This document shows, in pieces, positions 39,384 to 52,129 of a stretch of DNA of 64,000 nucleotides (position 1 is the stretch's first letter; each line of letters starts with the position of its first letter). Location: assembly GCA_034190875.2 (NCBI GenBank), contig CM067358.1, positions 46,913,827 to 46,977,826 of the forward strand, read 5' to 3'. Under the pieces are notes generated by a model, which saw only the letters and a program-made list of their open reading frames with translations, was not told where the DNA came from and searched no databases. A program made the position numbers and the translations under genes. The DNA is from Urechis unicinctus. Lineage: Eukaryota > Annelida > Polychaeta > Xenopneusta > Urechidae.

Positions 39384-41320
39384 TCCTCTTCTCTGGCATT
39401 TCTGATAAATGGGCTTATATACAATATCTATTTAATGAGTGTGTCAAAAGGCCAAATAAGATCCTCTGGCAGGTCAAATAGATCCGACATATTGGTGATA
39501 TTCTGTTTATTTGGGTTTGAATACCTATATCACAATAATCCCACGGTTGCACCATCTCAATACACAGCGCCTAGCTACCGGAAAGAGTACTACCCAGCCC
39601 ATGGTTGAAGTACCCCGCCCATGGTTGTAATACCCTGCCCATGGTTGTACTATCCCGCCCATGGTTGTAATACCCCGCCCCTGATTGTACTACCTCGCCC
39701 CGGATTGTACTAGCCCGACGGCGCTTTCTATGACACACGGTGCCTTGATAAGATATCTTTGACAATGCCCCCATTATAAGGGCTCAATCAAAACCCGCAA
39801 TGTACATCCTAAGCTTGCTGTCAAGGATCGTGACGTAATCTATCAAATAACCTTCTCTGGATATCTCATAGAGTTAAACGGTCATGATTCTAAACACGCA
39901 ATGATGCATTCCATGCAAAAAAAGAATTGTATAGCTTGCATAGAATTTAGATCATATATTTGAGGCTCTCTTAAATTCCAGGTATTACCCATTGAAATAC
40001 AAACTTTGCTAAGTGTAGAAAGCATAAACGTCAGCACACTTTTTTTATGCCCAGTTTTTTGAGTACCTCTCATTGTGAACGACATTGTCCCTCTGCGCCA
40101 TATTTATGCATACAAAAATATTGGTATACTCACCCAAAAAAAACATTCAGGTAGATGGTCGAGTAATAAGCAAGAAAATAGAACTCGAAATCGCCTTTTT
40201 ATTATGATCGTTGGTTCGTACTTCTGTTGCCACGCAAAAATGTCTTTTCACACCAATTAGGAGAATAAATAATATTTATGTTGTCGTTGTAATACATGAA
40301 ATACATGTACAATCCGGATGAATTTGCCCCTAATAGATTACACGGCTGCCATTCGGGCTGTAATGTGAAGTTGCAACTTTTATTTCGCTAGTAGATAACC
40401 AATTTTCCATAGACCTCCTGTATTTTAGGGTGAGGTGTATTTGTTCAGGCTTAACACATAAACAATAATTTATGCAGTAACTCACTTCATTCACTGACGG
40501 AGCTATAAAGCTTCATTGGTGTGTTTGAAAAACGGTAACCAACAACATAACATAAATTCATCTTATTAACTATTCACCGGTCCTTGATGGAAACTTTAAT
40601 GATGGCATATTTTGCTAATACTGATTCCTGCGATTTCTTTGGCTTTCCACAACGCTTAACTAGTGGGTTTGTGTGTGTTGCCTGTGTATTTATTCATTAT
40701 GCAACCTGCAACCCGCATTCATAGCCTCGCTATGACTTTACTAGGGACAATCGCGTATTATTAGTTAATTCGCCCATCGTAATAACAATCCCTTTTTCAA
40801 TGTTCTTCCATTGTTAGATTGATGGATGTCATGAGAGATGACGCGTGTTAGTATCCATTATTCGATTCATCCCTTATTACCAGAGAAAAATTAGAAATTT
40901 ACAATGTATATCATTACAGCGAAAGTAAGTATCAATTCCTTCACACAAAACGATTTATGCACTGACGTTGAAAGTGCTTTAACATTGAATTGACCCATAA
41001 CCAAAAAAATATTAATCAGTGCTAGAATTCTGATAATATTATTCAGCGTGCTATACCATAGTCTCCTATAATCCAACCGCTTAACTACGAGATTTTACAG
41101 TCGCAGCTGCATATTATTGCAAAAGGTGCAAATCTATGCAAATGGCGCACACAATGAGACAATAACTTTCCGTTGAGTAGAACTGAAATGCGGCTGAGTT
41201 TATCGTGACATAAAAAGGTGACATAAAAAGGAAACAAATGTTGCCATAGCTTCTGCATATGCCAAAGTGCCTCCTCACAAATAGTCGAATATATAACTAT
41301 ACAAATACAACAAATATATA
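39384..41320. other. A2-only region, no gene recognised
   Basis: A1/A2 similarity stops at about 3,118/39,383. This stretch holds a 20 bp minisatellite and otherwise AT-rich DNA without domains. Confidence 0.5.
39591..39718. repeat. 20 bp minisatellite, about 6.4 copies
   Basis: Units start exactly every 20 bases from 39,591 to 39,711. The consensus is close to TACCCCGCCCATGGTTGTAA, GC-rich against an AT-rich background. Later units drift (CTGATTGTAC, CGGATTGTAC). The period is not a multiple of three, so it is non-coding. Confidence 0.95.
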
Positions 41321-41323
41321 TAT

Positions 41324-41326
<3 letters not shown>

Positions 41327-41412
<86 letters not shown>
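41327..41412. repeat. (TA)n followed by (TG)n microsatellite
   Basis: Uninterrupted TA from 41,327 to 41,396, then GT to 41,412. Confidence 0.95.
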
Positions 41413-41679
41413 ATACATAAAAAGTTAATATAAATGTAACGATAGGAATTGTACCAAGGGGAAATCCCTCTTATTCGTAAATGCGTTGCCACCATTGTGA
41501 TTCTTATTTTTGTTCAAGTAATAAACAGTGATTAACGAAAAATTACTAATGTATATTTCAGGTATAATTCGATAGCTTTTATGCATCGATTTGATATATG
41601 ACGTGACCCCTTCGATATAATATTCGATTTACGTACGACTCCCAGTTAAAAAATGAACATTTAACACATTGATTATTTT

Positions 41680-41940
41680 AGCCCTTAGAGACGTGTCGGT
41701 CAAATTTGGCACAATGGTCATCTCCAGGGAAATCAACAGCGCTGTTGTAGATGGTCTATCAATTGCCAAGGATATTGTACGTAAAATTGCCTCCCCACTG
41801 AGAATGTTCACAATCCCACTGTCTCGCCAACTACGAATTAGGATGCATTTCTTTTGCGGATATTGTATCGCAAATAGGTTTTTCGATATAATTCTTCAAC
41901 TTAACTACAGTCGTTTACAGCTTAGCATTATTTGTACGAT
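41680..41940 (+). repeat. Possible old echo of the start of block A
   Basis: A cagggaaatcaacagcgctgt stretch (41,723 onward) resembles gagggaaatcaagaacgttgct in A2 (34,763 onward), and a later gtctcgcc run resembles the gtctcgct of A. The similarity is short and may be chance. Confidence 0.3.
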
Positions 41941-42229
41941 GTAACGATTAAAATACTTTGCTATAAGTGCCCGAATGGATAACACAGCTTTGTGGATGAC
42001 TGACACAATAACCATTAATAAACTTCCATGACGTCGTGCAATTTCAGATAAGCAAGAATATAACAAAATATATATACGCGCGGTTACCTAATGTACAATT
42101 GACTCGCTTTCATCAAAATCCAGTAAAATACAGAACTGTAACATGCTTACTGCGATATGGCATTCACTTAAGCACGAAAAGGGGCCTCCGCTTCATCCGA
42201 ATTACTTAGCTGGATGAATAACCGTATGA

Positions 42230-42296
42230 AATATATATATATATATATATATAGATATATATATAGAGAGATATATATATATAGATATAGAGATAT

Positions 42297-42335
<39 letters not shown>

Positions 42336-42358
42336 TATATATTATATATATATATATA

Positions 42359-42456
<98 letters not shown>
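42230..42456. repeat. Compound (TA)n/(GATA) microsatellite
   Basis: 227 bp of TA with interspersed GATA and AGAGATA units. Poly Tyr-Ile frames across it are artefacts. It abuts the truncated C-terminal end of the ATPase relic. Confidence 0.95.
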
Positions 42457-42457
<1 letters not shown>

Positions 42458-42483
42458 TCATATAACTATATGTAAAGATAGTT

Positions 42484-42825
42484 TCAAACGTGGTCAACGG
42501 CATATGCAGTAGGTTTCTTCTTGGTTAGGAGCTTTGTTACCGAGCAGTCAGCAATAATGTACAGTGTAGCCTCGCCCTTACATCTATGGTAAAAAGCCCT
42601 CAAGTAGTCAAGGAGATGCTCCTGTCGACCAACCATATACCCCTCTGAATCAGACCACACCAATGGCCTCGACTGATAGGCCTCCTTGAAACGGATGGTA
42701 GGGCAGAGAATCACAATATGCTCCAAGGCACTGAAGAAGGGGTCTTTTTGTAGGTCGAGCATGAAGACGGTTTTTCAGCGTCTTGTCTGCCCACAGACAA
42801 TGGCCGAGCAGCGACCACCTGGAAA
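42484..42825 (-). pseudogene. Relic of a P-loop packaging-type (A32/FtsK-like) ATPase
   Basis: Minus-strand frame. A Walker A-like segment near 42,775-42,800 reads GQTRR, stop, KT. It is followed by FMLDLQKDPFFSALEHIVIL-CPTIRF, a spacer with LLDYLRAFY, and a Walker B-like LYIIADCS followed by TKLLTKKK. The order (P-loop, strand ending ILCP, hydrophobic strand with an acidic pair, then Lys-rich) fits the FtsK/HerA-type ATPases that package DNA in Polinton/adinto-like elements and large DNA viruses. The assignment is from pattern, not a search. Breaks: a stop inside the P-loop, loss of an acidic residue in Walker B, and loss of everything after TKKK, where the frame runs into the (TA)n tract. 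It is a dead fragment in an A2-only segment, with no function expected. Confidence 0.5.
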
Positions 42826-43205
42826 TGAAAATAAATTGGGGCTTAGCAAGCCACCAGTGGACTGCGTTGAGGAACACTGCCACCCCTAATGCTGTGCTGG
42901 GCATCCATAACAACATACATATGGATTGGTACCACCTTGAAAAAATTTGGATCATTCATTGCATGGCGGTCAGAAATAGTTCTTTTGCAAATTATGCTAC
43001 ATGAAAGTCTTCCTTACAAGGTTCCATAGCATCCATAGTGGAATACCTTAGTTATACAGTCCACATCGAACTCTTATTAATAGACAGAACACAAAGTTCT
43101 ATGTTTATGTATGTTCTTAACAAACATTCCAATTCTCCATTTGGTACAATTGTTGATTGAGATCCTTATGGACAAAATTTTCCAATACCACGCGTAGAAA
43201 TACAG

Positions 43206-43321
43206 AATCAGAAGTCTCCAAATGGTGTATTACACATGAAATCTTATTGGCTGAGACTCCAGAGTTTGGGTGGTCCAAAGCGAAAACACCACTGTCGGTT
43301 GTTGCGCACCCTGCAACAAAA
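43206..43321 (-). pseudogene. Coding-like fragment homologous to 3,337-3,480
   Basis: The minus frame gives HFVAGCATTDSGVFALDHPN and then NKISCVIHHLETS, clearly related to the fragment in A1. It has an in-frame length difference between HPN and NKIS. In A2 it interrupts the sequence corresponding to A1 4,118-4,130, whereas in A1 the longer version lies about 0.7 kb further left. The two copies are therefore not in collinear positions. Confidence 0.5.
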
Positions 43322-44603
43322 TGATACTGGAGTGTATCCTAGTTCTTACTTTACTGTGCTATTTTATGGTTCCCTCAATAGTAGCTGCTCTCTGTCGATA
43401 TTGCATCCGGTGAGGCTTATAATTAGTTATCCTATTTTTCAAATCGTCTTCGATCACACGCTCCACTAAGATGTGCAACAGAGAACATGCATCGTAAACT
43501 AATCTTATTGCAAACAGTACAAACATTTTTTTCATGACATGGATGATAATAGCATACACGATATGTAAGCATACAGCAGTTTGATGAACTAACGGAATCA
43601 TTTGTATAACGCAAGATTGATTAACTCAACACGAAATATACATGTTTAAAGTAGATGTCTTGCATCGCCCAAATTTCTTCCAATTTTAAAATGTCTCGAC
43701 TCTTATCATGTCCGAAGATATATGGCTAAATCACAGCTAAATGTAATGAAAGTCAGAAAAATGTAAATAGATGTGCTCTGTGCATATAAGCGTCGAAGAT
43801 TGTCAAAGATTGAGCATTAGCAGTATATTTAGTAAGCTATAATGATCGCCGCATGATCATGTGTATTATTCTAATGTGACGTATGTTAGTTAATCACGCA
43901 TTGGTGAATTATAATCATGATTTTACAACGTACATGTATGGATGTTTACAAAATGTTTATTCCAAATGTTAATCATTGGCTTGTTATTCTAGAAATATAA
44001 CACATGATTATCACTGAGCGAGCCGTTATCAAGCGAGTATATTTGCGATAACTGTGTGAGAGCAAAAGTAACTTTATCCTTGCTGCAGTGGTTCAGGAGC
44101 ATTCTGCAGAGAGCAAACTGTGTGTTTTGCAAGTTCCCTTGCTTGCTTCAATAAAAGGTTCCAATTCTTTTCCGGACAAAAAGTACAAACCCTTCAGCAT
44201 ATCATGTTCTTATGCACAACGCTTTGTTGCCTTAACAAAACACTAACAGATACATCCAATCTTTGCTGCTTCGCCAGATGATGAAAAGCGTTTTATTCGG
44301 AATGTTTCTCTTGTGATTCGCGCTCGTATCGTGGAAGGTTTAAATGGGATATTTGCCCACATAAAATATTATTGCGTGTGTGCCGCCGTTAACCAATGGC
44401 GTTAGAGTCATGCTAAGTCGTTTAAAGCCCCAAGTAAGCAAGAGTGAGCCTTGTACCTGTGGTCTTGGGTAATGATCAACGCAGCAAGACACTGCTGAGA
44501 AATGCATCGAGCTTCTTTTTCTGCAGTCAAGAGTCATGAAATAGGTTTTTTTGAATCGCAGTATACACCCAGTCATTCACAGAAACACAGGTTTGATATG
44601 AAC

Positions 44604-44646
44604 CACACACACACACACACAACACATATACACCCACTCATTCACA

Positions 44647-44693
<47 letters not shown>
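44604..44693. repeat. (CA)n microsatellites, two tracts
   Basis: CA runs at 44,604-44,620 and 44,649-44,693. The matching A1 site (about 5,665-5,695) has only a few interrupted CA units. Confidence 0.95.
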
Positions 44694-44696
<3 letters not shown>

Positions 44697-44728
44697 CGTC
44701 ACAAGTTATGAAATACTTCGTGCTAATG

Positions 44729-47084
44729 AATTTTGGGATGTGATCTGAAAGATGGATCTTGTGTAATTGATCACGCTAAATGACAAAGATAAACAGTCAC
44801 GGGTTATAACTCGATATTATTTAAAAGAACAGTAGAGTTGCCCGCTATACTATAAACGGATGTATTGATCGTCATGAAAGAAGCGCTGATTTTAATTGAG
44901 TCTCTGGTCGGTGTCATCGTGCCTGAAGAGATGTTTTACAGTACCATTGCGGCAAACTTGTAGTTCCAAGTCACGTATTAGTCGCTGAAGATAAGGCCAG
45001 CCCGACATCACACATGGTGATTAACGACGATAGAACAGGGAAGGGGTTTACTTAACATGCCACCTGTGCGTAGATCTTATTTATCATGATAAGTACAGCC
45101 CGTTCATAGGCTCTTTATTAGCCCAAGTCACATACCCTTACACATTGAGTGTCTACATAGAACGAGATCGGAAGAACGTATCTATGCACGGTCATTCGAT
45201 GTAACCTATACATGTTAGGCGTATTGAGAACAATTGTAACCATGGAGTGAGGCAATCTATTGCGGTATATATTCACTTATCACCGGTGTTATTTGCCCAA
45301 GATAGCACTTATTGTTCAGTAAGGACATCTTACAGCATCACGACTATGTCATGCTGAGTTTGACACACATTATCTTGACACCAGTAAGATTGTATACGTC
45401 ATTTTCAGCTACCTTTGTGAAATATCGAATGCGAATAATCTTGATTAGCTTCAGCTCCTTGTCTTAACCAAGGGCAAAACCAATATGGCCAACTGTTTGC
45501 GATACGCGGAATTTCCAACGGTTATTTTAACATTTGAATCCACAGCGTGTAAAGACTCTCCAGAAATAAATAAAAAAATCCGCAGCACATGGAATCCAAA
45601 TTAAGCCACCAAAGTAATTACCCTGTAGGCAACTTTTATCACGATCTTTCAGAATGAAGCCAATTCTGTTATGCTTGTTGGGCTTATTGATCATTGATCC
45701 CTATCACTATCCCGCTACCCCCCAACCCCCGTTCACCCACACACACACATAGTTATCCAGGGAAATATTGATATATACACCTAAATCTTCCAGGGATATT
45801 AACCACAATTAGTTTGCTGTTCATATGTACCTATGAGTTCTTCGGTTTGGCTTTCATCAATAAAAGATATTGCTTAAATCCAGTTCCGTTTTCGACAACC
45901 TCACCACACAAGGTTTTGCGTGTATATGTGCTCATACTAGACAAATGTTATTAAAATAGAATTAAAATATGGCTTTGACATTACCCAACTTGCATTTTGA
46001 CAGATTGTCTCCACTATCGATTCGAAGTAGCACTAATTTCATGTGTCAGATCTTTTACAATTTACCGCAGCAACATTCATTGTGTGTTTTCTGTTGTCTT
46101 TATTAGTTCATTAAATCATGTATTGGTTGATCAGTGCATGGAAATACTCACCCAAATGCCACAACGTCGGTATCATTTTCTAGTCAGTGACCTTATGGAC
46201 TACGTACTGGCGAAAGATAATGACCACGCAAAACAAATCTTGTCTACGATGTTTTCTGTCGTGTTGCATCAAACACTGGAATACCCATGCTGACCATAGC
46301 TTCCTTCTAAAGGTTGACTTTGACTAGTGTACGACGCTTAAAAAACTGCTAAAACTTTCATAAAACCTAAATAGAACATAAATCTAATCACTCGCAGAGA
46401 CTGTAATATACCTCAAGCGAATAATTCACGTGGCAATGGTATGAGAATAAGTAGAATAGAAAGACACAAGTGTTCTCGGGGGGCCGGCAATGGGCAAATT
46501 GCTGACCATCACTGTTTAGCTAAGGCAACAAAACATACTTACAGAAAATAACGGTCGATGCCTGATGTAACTTTACTGCTTGAGAGATAGCAGTGCTTCC
46601 ATGATACCACACAGGACAACATGAGCGCAATAACAAAAAGGATACAGTGAATCATTTAATATATGTGACAGCTAAGGTGATGGAGCCATCGGACAAATAG
46701 AGTACTCAGCTATGGAGTACTTTCACAAGTGTCATCTCACCATTATGTGGAGACATAAACGACTATATAATTCATTACGTATTACACACAGCTCATTATC
46801 AATCTATAGTGTATGATCAAATAATTCCATGATTGTACATATATCTTTTATTTTCTTTTAGGTATTTGCTATATATCCTCCAATGGTTGACATAACGGCA
46901 TTTCCCCGATAGAATATTTTTAGAAATGGCGTTAGGGGACCTAAACAAAGTCCTACGATGGCGACAGTATGCGCTCATACGAGTGTGCTTCAGCAGCTCA
47001 ATATTGGTCCGTTTGCAAGTAACAAGATCAAAAGCGATGATGTACAATGCCAGCCATATTTAAAAATGCAACTATCACTCACCC
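44729..47084 (+). repeat. 2.36 kb tandem duplication in A2, unit 1
   Basis: Begins aattttggg and ends cactcaccc. It is followed head to tail by unit 2 (2,355 bp). By eye the two differ at roughly 20 positions, about 99% identical. A1 has a single version (5,723-9,280 minus the insertion), so the duplication is private to A2 and recent. No microhomology is evident at the junction. Confidence 0.95.
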
Positions 47085-49439
47085 AATTTTGGGATGTGAT
47101 CTGAAAGATGGATCTTGTGTAATTTATCACGCTAAATGACAAAGATAAACAGTCACGGGTTATAACTCGATATTATTTAAAAGAACAGTAGAGTTGCCCG
47201 CTATACTATAAACGAATGTATTGATCGCCATGAAAGAAGCGCTGATTTTAATTGAGTCTCTGGTAGGTGTCATCGTGCCTGAAGAGATGTTTTACAGTAT
47301 CATTGCGGCAAACTTGTAGTTCCAAGTCACGTATTAGTCGCTGAAGATAAGGCCAGCCCGACATCACACATGGTGATTAACGACGATAGAACAGGGAAGG
47401 GGTTTACTTAACATGCCACCTGTGTGTAGATCTTATTTAACATGATAAGTACAGCCCGTTCATAGGCTGTTTATTAGCCCAAGTCACATACCCTTACACA
47501 TTGAGTGTCTACATAGAACGAGATCGGAAGGATGTATCTATGCACGGTCATTCGATGTTACCTATACATGTTAGGCGTATTGAGAACAATTGTAACCATG
47601 GAGTGAGGCAATCTAGTGTGGTATATATTCACTTATCACCGGTGTTATTTGCCCAAGATAGCACTTATTGTTCAGTAAGGACATCTTACAGCATAACGAC
47701 GATGTCATGCTGAGTTTGACTCACATTATCTTGACACCAGTAAGATTGTATACGTCATTTTCAGCTACCTTTGTGAAATATCGAATGCGAATAATCTTGA
47801 TTAGCTTCAGCTCCTTGTCTTAACCAAGGTCAAAACCAATATGGCTAACTGGTTGCGATACGCGGAATTTCCAACGGTTATTTCAACATTTGAATCCACA
47901 GCGTGTTAAGACTCTCCAGAAATAAATAAAAAAATCCGCAGCACATGGAATCCAAATTAAGCCACCAAAGTAATTACCCTGTAGGCAACTTTTATCACGA
48001 TCTTTCAGAATGAAGCCAATTCTGTTATGCTTGTTGGGGTTATTGATCATTGATCCCTATCACTATCCCGCTACCCCCCAACCCCCGTTCACCCACACAC
48101 ACATAGTTATCCAGGGAAATATTGATATATACACCTAAATCTTCCAGGGATATTAACCACAATTAGTTTGCTGTTCATATGTACCTATGAGTTCTTCGGT
48201 TTGGCTTTCATCAATAAAAGATATTGCTTAAATCCAGTTCCGTTTTCGACAACCTCACCACACAAGGTTTGCGTGTATATGTCCTCATACTAGACAAATG
48301 TTATTAAAATAGAATTAAAATATTGCTTTGACATTACCCAACTTGCATTTTGACAGATTGTCTCCACTATCGATTCGAAGTAGCACTAATTTCATGTGTC
48401 AAATCTTTTACAATTTACCGCAGCAACATTCATTGTGTGTTTTCTGTTGTCTTTATTAGTTCATTAAATCATGTATTGGTTGATCAGTGCATGGAAATAC
48501 TCACCCAAATGCCACAACGTCGGTATCATTTTCTAGTCAGTGACCTTATGGACTACGTACTGGCGAAAGATAATGACCACGCAAAACAAATCTTGTCTAC
48601 GATGTTTTCTGTCGTGTTGCATCAAACACTGGAATACCCATGCTGACCATAGCTTCCTTCTAAAGGTTGACTTTGACTAGTGTACGACGCTTAAAAAACT
48701 GCTAAAACTTTCATAAAACCCTAAATAGAACATAAATCTAATCACTCGCAGAGACTGTAATATACCTCAAGCGAATAATTCACGTGGCAATGGTATGAGA
48801 ATAAGTAGAATAGAAAGACACAAGTGTTCTCGGGGGGCCGGCAATGGGCAAATTGCTGACCATCACTGTTTAGCTAAGGCAACAAAACATACTTACAGAA
48901 AAATAACGGTCGATGCCTGATGTAACTTTACTGCTTGAGAGATAGCAGTGCTTCCATGATACCACACAGGACAACATGAGCGCAATAACAAAAAGGATAC
49001 AGTGAATCATTTAATATATGTGACAGCTAAGGTGATGGAGCCATCGGACAAATAGAGTACTCAGCTATGGAGTACTTTCACAAGTGTCATCTCACCATTA
49101 TGTGGAGACATAAACGACTATATAATTCATTACGTATTACACACAGCTCATTATCAATCTATAGTGTATGATCAAATAATTCCATGATTGTACATATATC
49201 TTTTATTTTCTTTTAGGTATTTGCTATATATCCTCCAATGGTTGACATAACGGCATTTCCCCGATAGAATATTTTTAGAAATGGCGTTAGGGGACCTAAA
49301 CAAAGTCCTACGATGGCGACAGTATGCGCTCATACGAGTGTGCTTCAGCAGCTCAATATTGGTCCGTTTGCAAGTAACAAGATCAAAAGCGATGATGTAC
49401 AATGCCAGCCATATTTAAAAATGCAACTATCACTCACCC
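47085..49439 (+). repeat. 2.36 kb tandem duplication in A2, unit 2
   Basis: Near-identical second unit. It reproduces frames of 98 codons (48,350) and 76 codons (49,172, minus) seen in unit 1. A1 has only a diverged, shortened version of the first, so neither is supported as a gene. Confidence 0.95.
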
Positions 49440-49852
49440 TCTATTTGTCCCCCATTTTCGCTTTTGGGTACATAAGTGTTGTCACCACAACAAATGTACA
49501 ACAATACCGTCACCATTATCAGAGTTCCCATCGATCACGCTAGTTTCATGCACCATACATCCACTACAAGTGCCGGCATCAGTGTCTATTGCAATAGATA
49601 GTCTGCGCTGAAGAATGTGAGCCGTATTTACGAAGTGTCTGTACCACAGACCTTAGGCAGTTCTATCGGGCCGGTTCCTGTTTATCTTTCAGATCATATT
49701 CAATTAAAATAAATTGATCTCATAATGATGCATCATATGGCATGAGCAAACTGATATGCTTGATAACGATTAAAAATGCAAAAGTGCCATTAAAAGACCA
49801 GCAACAATTCCTTACATGCTTGTCAACTACTATGAGGTAACCCAATCCCCCT

Positions 49853-49978
<126 letters not shown>

Positions 49979-50519
49979 TACACTCATTTGTAACCCAATT
50001 GTGAGCCGTCGTTTCAAATATTTTTCTATTGTACGCTGAACGGCTAAGTGAGGCATGAAAAAGGTATGGCCAATATATGTTAGCTAATATCCGCTCATGT
50101 ATTATGCCAATTACCCGTTCGCATTATAAAGGTTCAATGCTCATTCCGGTATCTTCAAGAAACATCACAATAACACACAACATAGCGTGCATCAGTGCAG
50201 TAGTGGGTACCATTATGTCTAATCAATTGCCAAGCGGACAGTGCATCATAATGAATACATGTTACAGTATTTTGAAGTATTAACCATTGCACCAAACTTC
50301 GGCAAATTAACTTTGTCAGTGATATCCTTATTATCAATATAATTACCCAATCCTAATATAATTGCACCTCACATGTTATATGGGCTTAAACGACATACAA
50401 AGCATCAAATGAGACACATGAGACACAGCTATTGTCACCGCACCAACCTTGTCATTATGTCCTTGATGAAAAATTCTACGACAGTAACATTTGCCCATCT
50501 GGCAAAACTTATTTAGTGT

Positions 50520-50680
50520 GAGATATTTATCTGGCGCCTCCTTTCCCACATGCATCGATGATTTCTATAACACTCGATGTGCCATTGGAAAAAATTGATC
50601 ATGTTCACAGATTCGAAATGACTTTATTTGTTATTGATGCTAAAGCACGTGCTTAATTGACCTACCTCATAACATCGCGT
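50520..50680 (+). repeat. Diverged echo of A1 2,170-2,250
   Basis: Shares atttatctggcgcctc and then gctaaagcac followed by a gtctgattgacttaa/gcttaattgaccta stretch, in the same order but with a larger spacer. It lies just after the end of A2, as if an older, more diverged A unit followed. Confidence 0.45.
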
Positions 50681-51149
50681 GCTGTAGGATAACAACGACA
50701 CAGAAAGTGGACCAAGATATACCTTCCCATCATATAACATTTGTTGTTGTCGGTCGTTTGCTGCAGCGCATATATCGGCTCGCCACATGCTTTGCATTCC
50801 TGGGCGGAGAAGAAAAAAATTATTACACACAGTGTTAAATATACAAGGGCATAGTGCGCATTCCAAACCAGAATGATTTCATTAAGCAGATTTAGTCATT
50901 AGATAATGCTCAGCTTGCATCACTATCAATTTGAGTTGCGTAAATACAGGACAACAAGATCGCTGGCGTCTGTAATAAGCAATCGCGAGCGAAGCGAGGT
51001 CGCGCCGCGTCTCGATACCTCTAAGCCTGGTTATTTGGTGAAAAGGGGGATACACGTCAAGTAAAGGCAACATTCGCTACAAAATGGGGCCTCGATTGCA
51101 ATAGCAGGTGTACCCTGACAACGCAAACGAATGTTCTTCGTACTCCATA

Positions 51150-51830
51150 TTTCGACGAAATGTGTTTTGAAGATGACTTTAACCAGATGACCGAACCAGT
51201 TCCAAAACAAAGGATCATAAAGATCCCTTTGACGAAATTCTTAAGTCGACAGATGTTTAATCACCACCAACAGTCGACACAATCGGGGCGCTATTCATAG
51301 CCCAAAATGAATGCATGCGACCATACTTTGAAATCAAGCTGGCAGTAAAAGACGCGGAAACCAATGATCTAAAAGACAAAACATTGAAACTAGAAGCAAA
51401 GCTGGATGACTTAGAGCAATATAGCCTTCGTAATTCTGTACGAATTTCGGGAGTGGCAGAAGATACAAACGTAACTTTATTCTTGAACGAAAGGCTCGAC
51501 ATTGACGTCTCTGAACACACAGACAGATATCACCCTGTCGGTAAACCAAGACAAGACGGAAAACCGCGGGTACTGTTACTCAAACTCAAAAGCCATGATA
51601 TCACGACCCAAATTATTAAGCGTCGCTACAAACTAAAACAAACCGGGTGCTACATAAATTAAGACATCACAAACACGCCGAAAGAGATTGCCTATAACTG
51701 CAGAACACTAAAAAAACAGAACAAGATCCATGACACATAGACTCATAATGGATGCATCTTCGTACAACACAAAATGACCACAAAAGACGTATAACAACGC
51801 CAGCAGAACTTGACGACATGGTCGCCATAG
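51150..51830 (+). pseudogene. Retrotransposon ORF1 relic (coiled coil plus RRM-like)
   Basis: The longest intact stretch is 51,315-51,660: a heptad-like run (DLKDKTLKLEAKLDDLEQYS), then LRNSVRISGV, then PRVLLLKLKSHDI-IIKRRYKLK, as in L1/CR1-type ORF1 RNA-binding chaperones. The frame continues past a stop at 51,661 as KEIAYNCRTLKKQNKIHDT before more stops. Upstream frames (51,150-51,310) contain DPFDEILKSTD-like coding with a break. Such proteins bind element RNA in ribonucleoprotein particles; this copy is dead. Confidence 0.7.
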
Positions 51831-52129
51831 CCATTTGATTCAACTACATTTGAACTGTAAAACTAACACCATGCTACCTCTCGGTGAAACGCCTACTTCA
51901 TTAGGACTCTGTAAACACAGGATGAAGGTAAACTCCTCATTCAAAACTATTCTTTATAACTTGGTGTATGTAGCATTAATTATAATATTTTTACTTTTAT
52001 ATTGAATCTGATTCCTATACATGTGAGGACAGAAGCATACGAAAATGATTATTGATATTACTGTTGACCAGAGTGAGCATTGCATGGATAGTTTATAATT
52101 ATACTTTGTGCATAGTCAAAATGACAAAT

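Noticed and set aside
45997-46293. 98-codon frame repeated at 48,350 and partly at 8,448
   Set aside because: Shared because of the block A and 2.36 kb duplications. The A1 version is shortened and changed, with no domain recognised.
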